Positions 24,729-38,613 of a stretch of 64,000 nt of DNA are shown in pieces; the stretch's first letter is position 1; the number at the start of each line of letters is the position of its first letter. The position numbers and the translations under genes were made by a program. The DNA lies in the NCBI RefSeq assembly GCF_964340395.1, contig NC_135550.1, positions 6,986,601 through 7,050,600 of the forward strand, in the 5' to 3' direction. The notes under the pieces were generated by a model. It did no database searches. It had not been told where the DNA came from and was given only the letters and a program-made list of their open reading frames with translations. This stretch comes from Glandiceps talaboti (Eukaryota > Hemichordata > Enteropneusta > Spengelidae).

Positions 24729-27700
24729 TCGCATCTGTTTACCAAATCTGTTTGGTTTTACACCGGAAAATAATCCACGCTTTTGCAAATTTCTGTAAAT
24801 GAACACAGCAATTTCTTTACTCGATGTCTTAACATATGAAACTAGGCATGGTCAAATGTTTATATCCAAAATGTGGAGAGAAAAGTAATATTATTCTTTT
24901 TTATTCTAAAAAACAATGACAACTGTCGAAAAGGGAAACTGTTGCCAAAGTAACTAACTTTGACAAAAATCCAAGATAATTGAAATGTCAAACATGCAGA
25001 GTTTCAAAGTCGTGTTAGTAAGTGCTGTAAATTTGGTCGTATATTTTGTCAAAGTATTCTTCCTGTTTTATGACAGCAACAAGACCCCCCCCCCCCCCCA
25101 TCAACAGGCTTTCCGCTCACACTGCACAGTTAATACATCCATGTTTCGTGTGCCAGTCAACTAGTTCGGATCACCCCCTTTATTTTCCTTTTCAAAATTT
25201 GCTAGCGGCGATGCTGTTGTTAACAAGTCCCCTTTCGTAGTCGCAGTAAAATAAGCGGCCATATGGAATCTTGTGTCTGGGGCAGCGTTCAGGAGAAAAC
25301 CACTCCGCGGGCTACCTAGTAGTCCGGTGATGAATAATGAAAACGCGTTCTCCTAACCCAGTACATATGTCTTGTGTCTCGCTATCAGTGCTAATTACAC
25401 ACTCTCTCGTATATTTTATTGTTAATCTGCTGTTCTTCAGTGCGTAACTCACACAATCATCGCGTCGTTGAATCAAATACCATATCGTGGGTGCCAGGTT
25501 ATCCAACTTCAGCCAATTCGTTGCGGATAAAGCGCACAGGAATTATTCACTTAAAGTGAGAACGACGGTATATTTAACTACAGGATAGAAAAAAAAACAT
25601 ACTTTCTTCCCAGAATGTTTTTGAGAACATATTAAAATGACGTAAACGAAAGGGTATATTTTATTACAACTGTCAATTTGATATCAAATCGATACCATTA
25701 CCTTTTATTACAGCATGCACCATTGCAATTACAAATAAATATATAAAAGAAAGAAAAACCTGAGTGAATTTTTCGAAGTTTGATATTTGGAAAATACACC
25801 TAATTTAAATAAAGTGTGTTTTTAAAAAAAAAGTTGTGTCAGTGACATCGGATGCACATTGGGAAATAAGACGGATTATTCATTTTAGTCGATTAAAAAA
25901 CGAAACTTTATTTACTATCTGAAAAAATATTAAAATAATTCATGGTATTATGTATCGACTTCAGAGCTAAAATCATGAATATTATGGTAATATGATAAGT
26001 TATAATGTTCGCATAGATGTTGACAATTTGTTTTTGGATTAGACAAATTTCAACAGGCGAAAACATAACAGTTATATGCGCTCTCTGTCTCGATAATACA
26101 TTGAGGTGGAGATAGACTCGTTTTGAGGTAAGGCTCCAGGTTGCCTCCAAACAAATTGTACAATTAGAACATGTGCATTTGACATCACAATATTGACGTT
26201 GAAAATAGCCATATATCGAGTCAGTAGGAATATAGATCGACAACGGATACCTCAACCCACCCCTCCCTCCCTGACTGACTACACAGACTGTCTCATTGAA
26301 CAGTCGACGATAATAATAATAGTAATAAAAGACGCAGCCACTTCTTAGTATGATGGTGGACACTTTTCATTTTCAAGTACTCTTCTCTTGTCATCACGTC
26401 AGCTGATGTTTCGTGTTTTTTTTTTGTAGTGCGAACCATTTCCAGAGAGGGTTTTCAAGGACCTCTTCGTATTCACCAAAACACACCTGGGTTTGACATA
26501 AGCAGTTGCTGTCGTTAAGGCAAATAATTTGAAATAAACAGTTTAACTTTCACTCTTTGGCCATTTGTACAATGAAGAGTGTAATTCTCACCAACAACTA
26601 CGATATACTAATGGGTAAGAATGTGGCCAACACGATCCACGTCATACTTTCTGCTTGATCGTGTGCTGTCTATTACGTCTGAAAGCAGAGCCCGAAAGCC
26701 AAGCGAGATCTGTTAACGTACATTAAAAGAAGGAACGGAGCTTGGTTTACAACCTCGGGATAAGACTGGAGATAGGGTGTCTATACCATATGGGACACTA
26801 AATGTAGAAAATAACCCATTAATTGATCAATCGTTAGCCATGAAAAGAGAGTCAACCCCCCCTTGATTCATTATATGGTACTAGTAACTCACAAAGTCAC
26901 TTCCAAGATGTCAATTTCTAGTTCATTTCATATCTGTGGTTCAAAGAAATCAACAACTGAAAAATATCAGGACGATTGTCACGTGAATCAGTCACTTTCT
27001 GTTTTGGGCTGGGAAATTATTCTATGAAAAAGTGACTGGATTGAATGTAATTTTTGGTTTGTGTCGGATTATTGCTAAAACTGATCAAATAGGGAAAAAA
27101 TTAGAGCAAATACGCGGTTTTTGCTTGAGTAGTGAATAATACGGGTCTTGTTTTTGGTGACAGCTCGTGGTCACATTGCCATATTTTGTAGACTTACAAC
27201 CCCACCAATCTAATTAGCCTAATAGCAAATATTGCATCATAATTAATAGAATGGATAATAATATTGGCATGTACACAATGGTCACAATGCGCAAGTGATA
27301 AATGAAAATTACAATTGCTATCCATACATAATTACCGCATGATTGTTGGCCAGTGTATGGAGATTTGTGATTTTATTTCTATGAATCTCATATCAGATTG
27401 TGCAGAGAGAGAGAATAAAAGTAATTTCTCTATTCAGTCAACTCATGTCTACATACCGTATCGCTATACCACGTTTTATTGAATTCTTATATGTTTAAAG
27501 CTCTCTTCAAGATTCGATCTTGGAAACACAATGTGAAATACTCACAATAGAAATACGAAGGCAGTATTTCCAACGGTGTATCTCCCTTGCGAACAATGTG
27601 GCTATGATTGGTTCTGAACAATTGGTACTCTGTCAGTGTTGTTTACACAGTCGGTCTCAAACGCCGCTTGTTTAATACCTGGTGCGATATGTTTGTCGGT

Positions 27701-28515
27701 CGGTCAGGACCCTTCAATATTATTCTGCCATAACAGAGCAAAATCGCATGAAATAAAAAACCTATGATAAAAACTCTAGTAGTAGTGAGGTTTTTTTTTT
27801 TTTTTTAAATTTTATGGATGAGTGTCTATTTTCTCATCGTGATAGATTCTAATAAAGATATCACAAAATGAAAGTTTTTTGTTAAGGTCAACTTCCCTTT
27901 ATTTGATTAAATTAGCGATAATACCGACAGGGACGATGCACTACTACGTATTGAATAGACTAAGATGTGGTAGATTGAATGAAATGACGTGAACCTCTTG
28001 GGGCTATCGTGCGGTATTCAAATGTCACTGCATGTAAAACACAGAAAATGGCAGCGTATAGTGCAATGATATTAAATGAATCGAAAAACTATGACCGCTA
28101 CAAGCAATAATGTAATATTTGTATTAAAGATAACGAATTTCTCTGGATGACATTTTGCTATGTTTGTTTGAAATTCTTGAAAAAAACGGTTATATGTTCA
28201 TGTGTTTTATCTTAGTAGCGATACCCTATGTATTGGTGTATTGGTGGTCAGCTTTGCCTAACTGTGCAGGGTTGTATAGTTTGTGATTAAAAATAAGAAT
28301 GTGTATACTTGTCTTGATGGATGGCAAATTTAACAGCATTGCAAAATACTTAATGTATTTTTAATAGATGTCCAATGGCCTGTTGCAAGCTAATTATACA
28401 CTTACACTGGACATGCGGCAACTGCCAGCCAGGTGTCCGTCCCATTCAATATCTCACCTCTTTAGCCAGTAATGTATCGGACACTTGAGTGTTTGGCTAA
28501 TATCAACTCAATATG
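24729..28515. other. unique AT-rich DNA, no gene seen
   Basis: Contains a C15 run at 25085-25099 and T-rich tracts. The 151-codon minus frame at 25908-26363 is the longest non-repeat frame here. It has no recognisable domain and Tyr/Ile-rich low-complexity content. Confidence 0.5.
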
Positions 28516-28823
28516 TATATACTATACTATACTATACTATACTATACTATACTATACTATACTATACTATACTATACTATACTATACTATACTATACTAT
28601 ACTATACTATACTATACTCTACTCTACTCTACTCTACACTACACTACACTACACTACACTACACTACACTACACTACACTACATTACACTACACTACACT
28701 ACACTTACTATACTATACTATACTATACTATACTATACTATACTATACTATACTATACTATACTATACTATACTATACTATACTATACTATACTATACTA
28801 TACTATACTATACTATACTATAA
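28516..28823. repeat. three-part pentanucleotide array ACTAT / ACACT / ACTAT
   Basis: ACTAT copies run from about 28520 to 28617. A few ACTCT copies follow, then ACACT to about 28704, then ACTAT again to 28822. Blocks are nearly pure, with one ACATT variant at 28681. The 100-130 codon frames across it are artefacts. Confidence 0.97.
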
Positions 28824-30600
28824 TAGTGTGTGTTGATCACCGACTTGAAAAAACATTTTAGTTTTTATCCATATTTTTTGTTCAGGAAATATAAGTGTGG
28901 TGATTGTCCTCGACAGTATAATATATTGTCCAGTTGTCAAATTAATTTGAGATAAAAAGCAATCATCCTTAGTTATAGCGTTGGAGGGAATAATGTATAC
29001 GGTCATTATGCATAATTCTAGCACAAAGAATCAGATCAGTGTAATTACTACCACAATAAACAATAATATGATAAGGTCAGTAATTACACACTAAGAGTCC
29101 GTTAGACGGTAATGAAATCGACAGTACATATATATTGTTTGTAATCACCATCGTCATGTATATGTATGATGGTACATAAGCGGTACAAATCCCACCCTTG
29201 TAATTTTCATTCGCTGATGGAGTCATTCTTCCATAAATATTTATGATTAGTAAGACAGAAGATGTAATGAAACATAGACCAGTGCCGGTAATGGTATATT
29301 TCTGATGAAATGTAGTAACGTCGGTATTGTATATAGCGAGGCGATGTAATGATGAAATGGAACTTTTATTCTGATAGTAGTGGTGGGGAATCCACTAACT
29401 AATAGTTTTACTGAAGAGTTGGCCATGACCGCATATGCCTGAGTCTTACTTTTTATATGTATTCCTACCACGGTTTTTTTTTAAACAATTTATCTTCCAA
29501 AAAAGCACTGAAATCACCGAAAAATCCCATACAGATTACCATAAAATTCGGTGAATGGCTACTACTAACTAGACACCTGAGCACTGGTTGCGACTTTCAA
29601 CAGATTTTAGCAGCTCTTTTTTTCTATTTCACGGTATGTTAACAATTAAGCTCTGGGTATTAAAAATATACTTCTATTCATAAAACTGAATTCGTTGTGT
29701 GTGAAGGACAAGCCGTAATCCAACAAAAGTCGCATCCCTCCCCTCAAATTTCATTTCTTTTCCAAATTAATTCTACTTGCGTCGATTGAATTATTCTGTA
29801 AGAGAGACAACAAATTCTGGAACTTGAGCTCCGTTTTGTGCTATGCCTATGTTAACCAACGGAAATAACCATTCTGAAACCAATTTACTGTGTGTTATTG
29901 GAGATTGTAGTTCTTTGAAAACTAAAAATCGGACTTAAAACTCATCGCATGCACCATTAAATTGGTCTTTTTTTCTTCTTTTTTTTCAGATGACTCTTCC
30001 AAAATTTGTGAAATCTTTTCTCTAATTGAGTTCAGCTGAAGATATTCTATACTAAAATATTCGACAAATTGAAGATGTCGTCAAAATTTATATACAACGA
30101 TACATGCTGTTTTATGAGCTTGATTTCGCATTAATAATGATGTTTTATTGGACTACCGGCCTTTTATAAAAATATTACTTTACTGAGAGAAAAATTGAAT
30201 TTTTGATTATTTGCAACTTGTATGTAATGTTATCACTTTGGTAAATTGAAGATATCTCCTTTATATACCACGTTTTGTGAGTTTAATGTTCATATTTTGT
30301 TCAACTTCAAATTTGATGTTATGACTAAATTACCTAACCCAATCTGAAACGTACATAGCACATCCTGCTGTATCCAAGTGTTTTGATATTATATCGCATT
30401 ACAACTTATTTCATTGCATTTTACACAGTCTAGAGGAACAAATCTTCCACTGTATATTTTAAACAAAGAAATAAGTACACGAAATGAAATAAACGAACAC
30501 ACAAACATATATCACTGTGTCTGGTAACGATTTATTTGGTAAGGATAGTTGTGTCAATATTTGGATGCAATACTGATTTCTTATTTATATTATTGAATGA
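28824..30600. other. unique AT-rich DNA, no gene seen
   Basis: No conserved frame, array or RNA gene was recognised. Confidence 0.5.
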
Positions 30601-30601
30601 A

Positions 30602-31410
<809 letters not shown>

Positions 31411-31540
31411 GTGGGACCACAGTGGAAATAAGTTTTTAACTTTTCTGTGTTATCCTAGCACAGTAATGTTTATTTTGTATGTTGTCAATGTTTTCTCTAT
31501 ACTGAAATTGTGCGTCTTGTGCTGAAATAAATCAAATCTA

Positions 31541-31541
31541 A

Positions 31542-31599
<58 letters not shown>
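31541..31599. repeat. CAGA tetranucleotide tract
   Basis: About 14 pure copies of CAGA, the reverse complement of the CTGT blocks 130-800 bp to the left. Confidence 0.97.
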
Positions 31600-33986
31600 G
31601 GATATTTCCAGCCTGAGTGCACCTGTTAAATAAAGGTTGAGTCATGAATGGAAATTTGAAACGATAACTGAAGCATTATCTCTAGAACTTTTGTCGTCTT
31701 TGTTTGCTGTTAAAATGTCATTTGTGAAAACCAAGTGTGACGTAACAAAGTAGTACCTGGATCGATAGGCGTTGTTATGGTATTGTATTGTTTTCACCTA
31801 CCCACTACTACTATTCATATGAAAATATCTTTGAGACTTCACGTGTCTCAGTGTATAGCCGCCATATCGATTTTAACTCTTTTTTTCAATGTTTTCATCA
31901 CAACCTGTAGTTCTTCAATGGTCTTCCGACTTTGAGCTAATTGTCTGCCCTGCCGTCCACTCGTTGCTTTCAATGATATAGCTATGCTTTTTATCCAAAA
32001 TAAAAGTTGCAAACTTCATGTTGTGTGTGAGACTGTGTTCGCAAGAAGGATTTAGCGGCAAAATCATCATTGGAGTGATTGCAGTAGACATTGAGTTTTC
32101 TGAATGGATGAGTGTTTTCAACCTTCATAACTGTCTGCTTTTTTATTCTTCCAATCTCATCATCATGTGAAGTTATTTTCTTAATGCTGCAATTGCTATC
32201 GTGCCCTATTGGACGGTAAGCGCTCAGTCGGGCAATTAAATTTCCTCAGTAAATCCCCTGACTCCGTTGATGGCATTTCTAAAGCGACTTTCAATTAATT
32301 CACAATTCTTGTCGCAATTCTATAATGAAAAAGGTCATTTTCTGCAACTCTTTGCAATACCCAACTCCGACGGATTAAAATCCAATGTAATAGTTTTCCT
32401 TCTGACTTTCACTATTTTTTCCGTGTCCAATCTAGATTTTCCAGCGTGTATGTCATTCGTATTCTAATCTCGACGCCGCTTGTTGTTATAGCGATACGTC
32501 TTCGACATGGGGCAGATTCGTGGTGGTTGAATCATGCATGGAAGTTGTCAACCTAGAGATTCGACTGACCACAACAGTTTACAAAAAATAAAACTACTTT
32601 ATTTGTTCAAAATACAAGGTTGTTTTGTTCTCAATGCGACACCTTTTGCCCCTCTTTATCGCTCTGCTGTCAGAAACTTTAACAAAAGAATAATTGTTCG
32701 GAATGCTGTGTTTTGCATCCACAGCTTAACGTCTACTCGAAAAATAAGTAAAGAAAGAAATCGGTAATGTTGACGGCAGCTTAAGGCGTATACGTTATAA
32801 CATTGTGAAGTGAGAATGTGATTATTTGTAAATTATAGTCGTTCATATGACAGTCTACAAGTGAAATATGGAAGGACAGTCAGCGAGAATGGTCAAATTA
32901 CATGGTTGACTATGTCACGTGTCTTCGTCTAAACGCTTCTTTCTCCTCCTCTCCACTCAATCCCCTCCCACCCCCGCTCGACAAATTTCGTTCTGGGGAT
33001 ATGTAAAAGTGATTTTTAGTCTTAATGAAATAAAAAAACCCACTAAAAATGTAAAATCAACACCGTTAGACCCAAGTTGTATTCAATAACTTAATATATC
33101 GATGCGATGTAGAAATCGGTAGTTGAGAAGGCGAAATAGTGAACACAAAGAAGAAACCAATGCCCAACTTACGATCTACGTGAACTTCGTTCGAAAAAGG
33201 TATTATTTGATTTTTTTTTCGTCATATAAAAATTTATTACGGTTGTCATAATTAGATTGGTTTGCACTAGTTCGTTACTTTGATACTTTGTATTGACGAT
33301 AAATGTCTAAAATCTCCGTTGTTGTTTTTCGTAATTAAGTTTTCTCATGAAAGTCAGACAATTTGGTTTGTCTGGAATAAAAAAAAATAGTTTCTGAGAT
33401 CCGACAATATCGGTTGAAATAGCTTCTCCTTATTAGGTTTTAAATTTCTGGAATGCCACTAAGTTTACAGGGTTCATGCATTCCTTCTTATAATGGCCAT
33501 TTGTTCAGTGCCCTACTCATTTTCTCGGTAAAATGAGCCGTCATCGCCGCCAACAACAAAAACAATGGTGACAAAAACAAAAGAAACAAAACTGAAGCCG
33601 CTAACTTGATCACCAGTTTGATAAATTTCGTTATTTTAGAACATAACGTGCCTGAAATAATTCAACTTAATAAAAACATGTAAAACGAAATGTCTACCGT
33701 TCCTTAAAAAAACAAGACAACTTTACTAAAAGTTCCGGCTACCAGTTACCTGTCCTCTACTGCGCATGCTTACAATACTTATATCGCCTTCACATAAAAT
33801 ATGCTTTTATAATCTCCTTTGCAATCATTAGATGTGAACATTTGAAAAAGAAAAGGACAAAAAACCATTAATTCTACCATGAGCCGTAAAACTGGTTTAA
33901 TAGTGAGAACATGAAATTAGATCGCATAAAAAAGGCGAATTTACACCTGATACAGTAGTTGTCTTGTAGTTGGTGATGTTGTCAAT
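31600..33986. other. unique DNA, no gene seen
   Basis: No conserved frame or array was recognised. Confidence 0.5.
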
Positions 33987-34061
33987 TGTATGTATGTATG
34001 TATGTATGTATGTATGTATGTATGTATGTATGTATGTATGTATGTATGTATGTATGTATGT
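33987..34061. repeat. TATG tetranucleotide tract
   Basis: About 18 pure copies of TATG. Confidence 0.97.
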
Positions 34062-37000
34062 GTACTATTGGTCGCCATTAAATTGATCATAGTCGGATCT
34101 ATGCACTCATCGCGGAGCCGGGACCGGCCATAAAACACAGATGAATAACGAACGAACGACCAGGGGTGAAAATTGCATCTTGGGATGAAATTAATGATCC
34201 AATTTGATTTAGTACTAACGGAAGGAATATAGGAAATTACAAGGTGTTGATGAGATGTCTATGACATTATCGCTAGTAGTTCATGCAATGTTTCATCTTC
34301 GGAAAATAACCTTACCAACGAAAGGTCAGCGTATTTACAGACCTTACAGACTTTAATCACTGCCTCTTTCAAAACATTTCTCTAATAACTGTTGTTTTCG
34401 ATTTGAGAGAGGAAATGAGAAAAAGAAGAAAAGCAGTGAAACTGTCAGGTGAATGACTATGTTAGGAGCCTAAGTTCGGGGGAGTCAATTAGGTTAGTAG
34501 GTATGCTATTAAGGCAGTTCTAACAGCCCCTGATTACACATGGTCATGTAGTCAGGGAGAAGGAAGAAGCAGGCAGTCTATTAACCAATAAGAGAATCAA
34601 ATTATCATGTTGTCCTGGTACAAGTCAGTGATTTCAGCTGCCGGCACTTTTACCAGCAAGCCTTCCTAATAACGCATCATGCCTCGATCGTTTTAACGAA
34701 GGGAAGAGATGCGCTGCGCTTCGCTTCGTTCACTCCAAGCTACATTGAAATATTTTCTTTCTAGCATAAAAGAGATTTACCGGGGGATTAAATCGGTGAC
34801 CGTTCGCTATTTTCTATTTTCCTTTTAATTCTATATATATACGCTGCGTCTTCGTTATATGAAAAAGGCTCTTGCATGATTGGTTTTCATTTCGCCGTGT
34901 ATAATCAGGCGTTTCTAGTTCCATGAAAAAAGATGTTTTAATAGTTTTCTCCTCGGCTGGCTTTGTTGTCACAATTTTCACATTACCTGTGTCCAAAGAA
35001 AAAAAATAGTTAGAACGGAGAAACATTGGTGATGTAACAGAAATAGCCCAAGTATAGAGTCTGAATCACACGGAAGGCGTATTTGCCAAGTTAGGAGCTT
35101 TCTTGTACGTACGGGGTAGCATCTGTTTAATTTAAAAATTTAATTTCATAAGTAAGGCAAGAACTCAGGAGGTGATGAGGGGATTACTGAGTAATGATGG
35201 ATTAGCAGCAGTCTTTCTCTCACACACAGCACACACTATGTCTCTGCTCTCTCACAAATATACAAACCTGGGATAATAAGCCCGTCAAAAGGAAAAGTGA
35301 ATTTGTTAACTGCTACTCCCGACTTCTCTTCTCTTCTCGGATTTTTCCCCCTTTTATTATACTATCACCCATACCCGTACTCACCGTTTCTTTACAAATG
35401 ACAACTACAATCTTATTTCCTTTTGTCTAGCTGGGATTTTGAAATGACGTTATTGATTCCGATACGGAAGTCGTAAGCTTGGAAATGCGGAACCGTCGTT
35501 GGAACACAACACCTTATATTTCACTAGGTCAGAAGAGATATTTTCAAGTAAAAGATGGCAATTGGTATATACAAAAATATGATTTCTTTTTTTTTATACG
35601 GCCAGTACTTTGAAGATTGGCGACATTTGCATCGAATTAGGAAGATTCCTTGTAAAGTTTAGTGCAAAAGTTGATTATGGCCAACCTAATCGATATCACA
35701 AATCGTGTCATACTTGGATCTACAAACGTTGGCAAAAAATAAATCCAAACATTATGATAGTCAGTATACGTGCTACCGTTCATTTTTTTTGCAATTCTAG
35801 CGGCGGCGATTTGTAGAATCAATTTCGTTATCAGATACATACTTTTAAGAAATAAGAGTGACCCGGAAAATGTATTTTCATTTGCCGATTGACTCCCCGA
35901 GTATCATCAACGTATCTATGCGCACGCTCTTAATGAAGATTGAATGTGGAATGAAAATCCTTAATTGTCATTAGTTTGCAATCTTTGGTTCCCCTTATCC
36001 ATCGCTGGTCAGTAACTCGATATTGTATTAAGGCCTAGATATAAAAAGTTGACTACCGATTGACGGGATTTTAACTGAGTTAAACGATAAATCGTAATCT
36101 TACAAGTGCAGGCAAGAAAACGCTTTAACCAAAAGTTTAGCGAGCAAGTTTCATCCCTCCAGTAGTTAATTCTATTATAATAGTGAGTGTAATAAGGAAG
36201 AAAAGTAAACTGACTGTTCTTATGGCTGCAATATTATATGTTCCAGCAAAGCTTATTACAAAGATTGATATCAGTGTCATTTCTATACCTGCTATACTCG
36301 ATTGTGGTCAGGAAATATTCACATTATATTTTCATGTACGTAGGGGGATTCCAAAATAAATTTGAGATCAGCAGGGTTTTCTTGTATTATCGTAAGCCAT
36401 CAAGTTGTCCATGGAATACCGTTGTGTGAATTCACGTTTACTAAGAGAATATTAAGTGTGGATTTATTACTATTGTGGGATTTTTACGCACTAGATTGAA
36501 CTTATATACCTTTACTTACAATAACACGTGAAGCAGGTTTCTTTTTTCTTTTTTTTCAAGAATATAAAACTTAATTATGAAGTTTTGTTATTTTGGTCAA
36601 ATTATCTATAGATTCGTTGGAATCTAACTGTAACTTGAAATTACTGTCACAGTGTAAAATCTTAGGCTTTACGGATGCTGACTAATAGGATAGGATCTAG
36701 TGTTGGGTAGGTTACGTGTACATGGTCCTTGCTTGGCGGCACTTGCCGTGTTTTTTAAGACGTTCCTACTTGATTTGCAGGTCGGTTAGTCAGTCTATTA
36801 AAGTCATTGCTTATTGGAGCGATGCTCACTACAACAAAGGATTTCCAATAAATCACCAGAGATGAGTTCCAACCAAATATAATGGATTAAAATGACTTAT
36901 GGATGCGTGGCACAATTGTCATCCGAAAAAAAATCACAATACGAGACGGTTTCTAGGTGGACGGACGTCGACTGATGAATTCGGCAGCCAAAAAAAAATG

Positions 37001-38341
37001 AACAATTTCTAATTCTATCTGAATAACCCATGTGTCTACAGCTCATTCGGGCGAATAAAAATTAAACAACTTAGCTACTCAGCCATCGCAATGAATGGGT
37101 CCTCACATTGTACACACATGTCTCCTCCAGGGTATATCAAACTCTCATCCACTATTTACACATCGTCAACACAAACGGAGCGGACAATAAAAAAGACGTC
37201 CTATAGTTCTATATCTTTATTAGGAGTATAGCAAGCCCCAGTGACAAGGCCTGCCTATATTTTTTAGTTACACTCCAAGTAATTAAAGATGATATGAAAA
37301 CAAACAAAAATGAAAAATAATAATTCTTAGTGGACATATTAGTTTACTAGAAGCTGCCAGAAGCATTTCCAACGAACGAAACGACCGATGAAAAAGTCGT
37401 CGCGAAATTTTAAAAAGAGAGACTAAATTATTCATTCATATAGACATGAATATTAATTAATCGATAGATAGTTAGAAAATTGAGTTAAAAATGTCGGATT
37501 TATTTGGTCAAATAACTGTAAATTGTCAAAAATAAAAAAAAATGGTGGAGTAACGACACAAGAATGTGTCTATACTACACTCTAATCAATATAAACTTGA
37601 AAGTCATCGTGTGTGCATACTTTACTTTGCCCCCATGTACTGCTAATCTCAATGACCTGTAGGGTGAGGGATGCGGCGATGAACCAACACAAAAATTACA
37701 ATTCTATTAGTTATACATTCGGTGAGCGGAGTACTGCCAACACGTAGACAGTAAGGACTTCATAATTGTGTCCATTTTCTTATTACGTTTCAATCCTGAC
37801 TGACACCACTTTCTATCATTATGATAGTCATTGATGATGTAGAGACGAACGATCGACGGTTCCCTTATCAATCTAATCAGTTTATCGTCATCCTTTACCC
37901 TTGTTATTTTCCCTTCATTTTCTACATGTAATTTAGCAGCCATCGAGGTCTCGTGCAGGATTTGATTTCCGGGGATGATCATTCGGGCTACATACTACAG
38001 GGTCTTAACATAGCTGTAAATCCCTCACTGACTATTTCTATAGACAGCAGCGCTTTCTTCTATGTAAACTTGATGTCTGTACTGATTAATTCCAAGAAGG
38101 AGCTACTAACGACTCAACTCAAATAAAAAACTAATATCATTGAAAGGGTTTACCCTATATTTCAATTTCAGAAATTGATAACTTTAAGGCACCACTCTAC
38201 TAAACTTTAGAGACGAAAAAAACCTCACATACATTGTGTTGAGATGTGTCGGCGAACATTTAATAGAAGGTCTGTATAGGAAAAAAATATATAAAAACGA
38301 TCATTCTGAAAAAAAAAGTTCTATGAAAGCGATTAAACAAT
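34062..38341. other. unique AT-rich DNA, no gene seen
   Basis: Open frames up to 91 codons (37707-37982 minus) show no recognisable domain. Confidence 0.5.
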
Positions 38342-38613
38342 CTCGGTTATCGTCAAAGTTCTCATGAGATAAGTTTTCACGTAATGTATTAAGTTTACAG
38401 TTTCGAGTTTTTTTTGGTGACCAATTTATCTCGGCTGTGGTCAAAGTTCTTATTGGATGTGCTTAATACATTTACATAACTGGTAACATATTAAGTTTAC
38501 AATTTCGTTTCTGGTCGGGGTGACCAGTTTATCTCGGTTCTGGTCAAAGATCTTACTGGATAAATTTATGCATACCTGACATTGCATTAAGTTAATAATT
38601 TCGTTTCTGGTTA
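38342..38613. repeat. three-copy diverged tandem repeat, 88-103 bp unit
   Basis: Copies start at the word ctcgg at 38342, 38430 and 38533. Shared words are gtcaaag, attaagtttac, atttcg and ggtgacca. The copies are diverged by indels. Confidence 0.75.

Noticed and set aside
25908-26363. 151-codon minus frame
   Set aside because: Tyr/Ile/Cys-rich, driven by AT-rich DNA and an AAT tract. No domain, no splice context, and close to the chance maximum for this amount of DNA.
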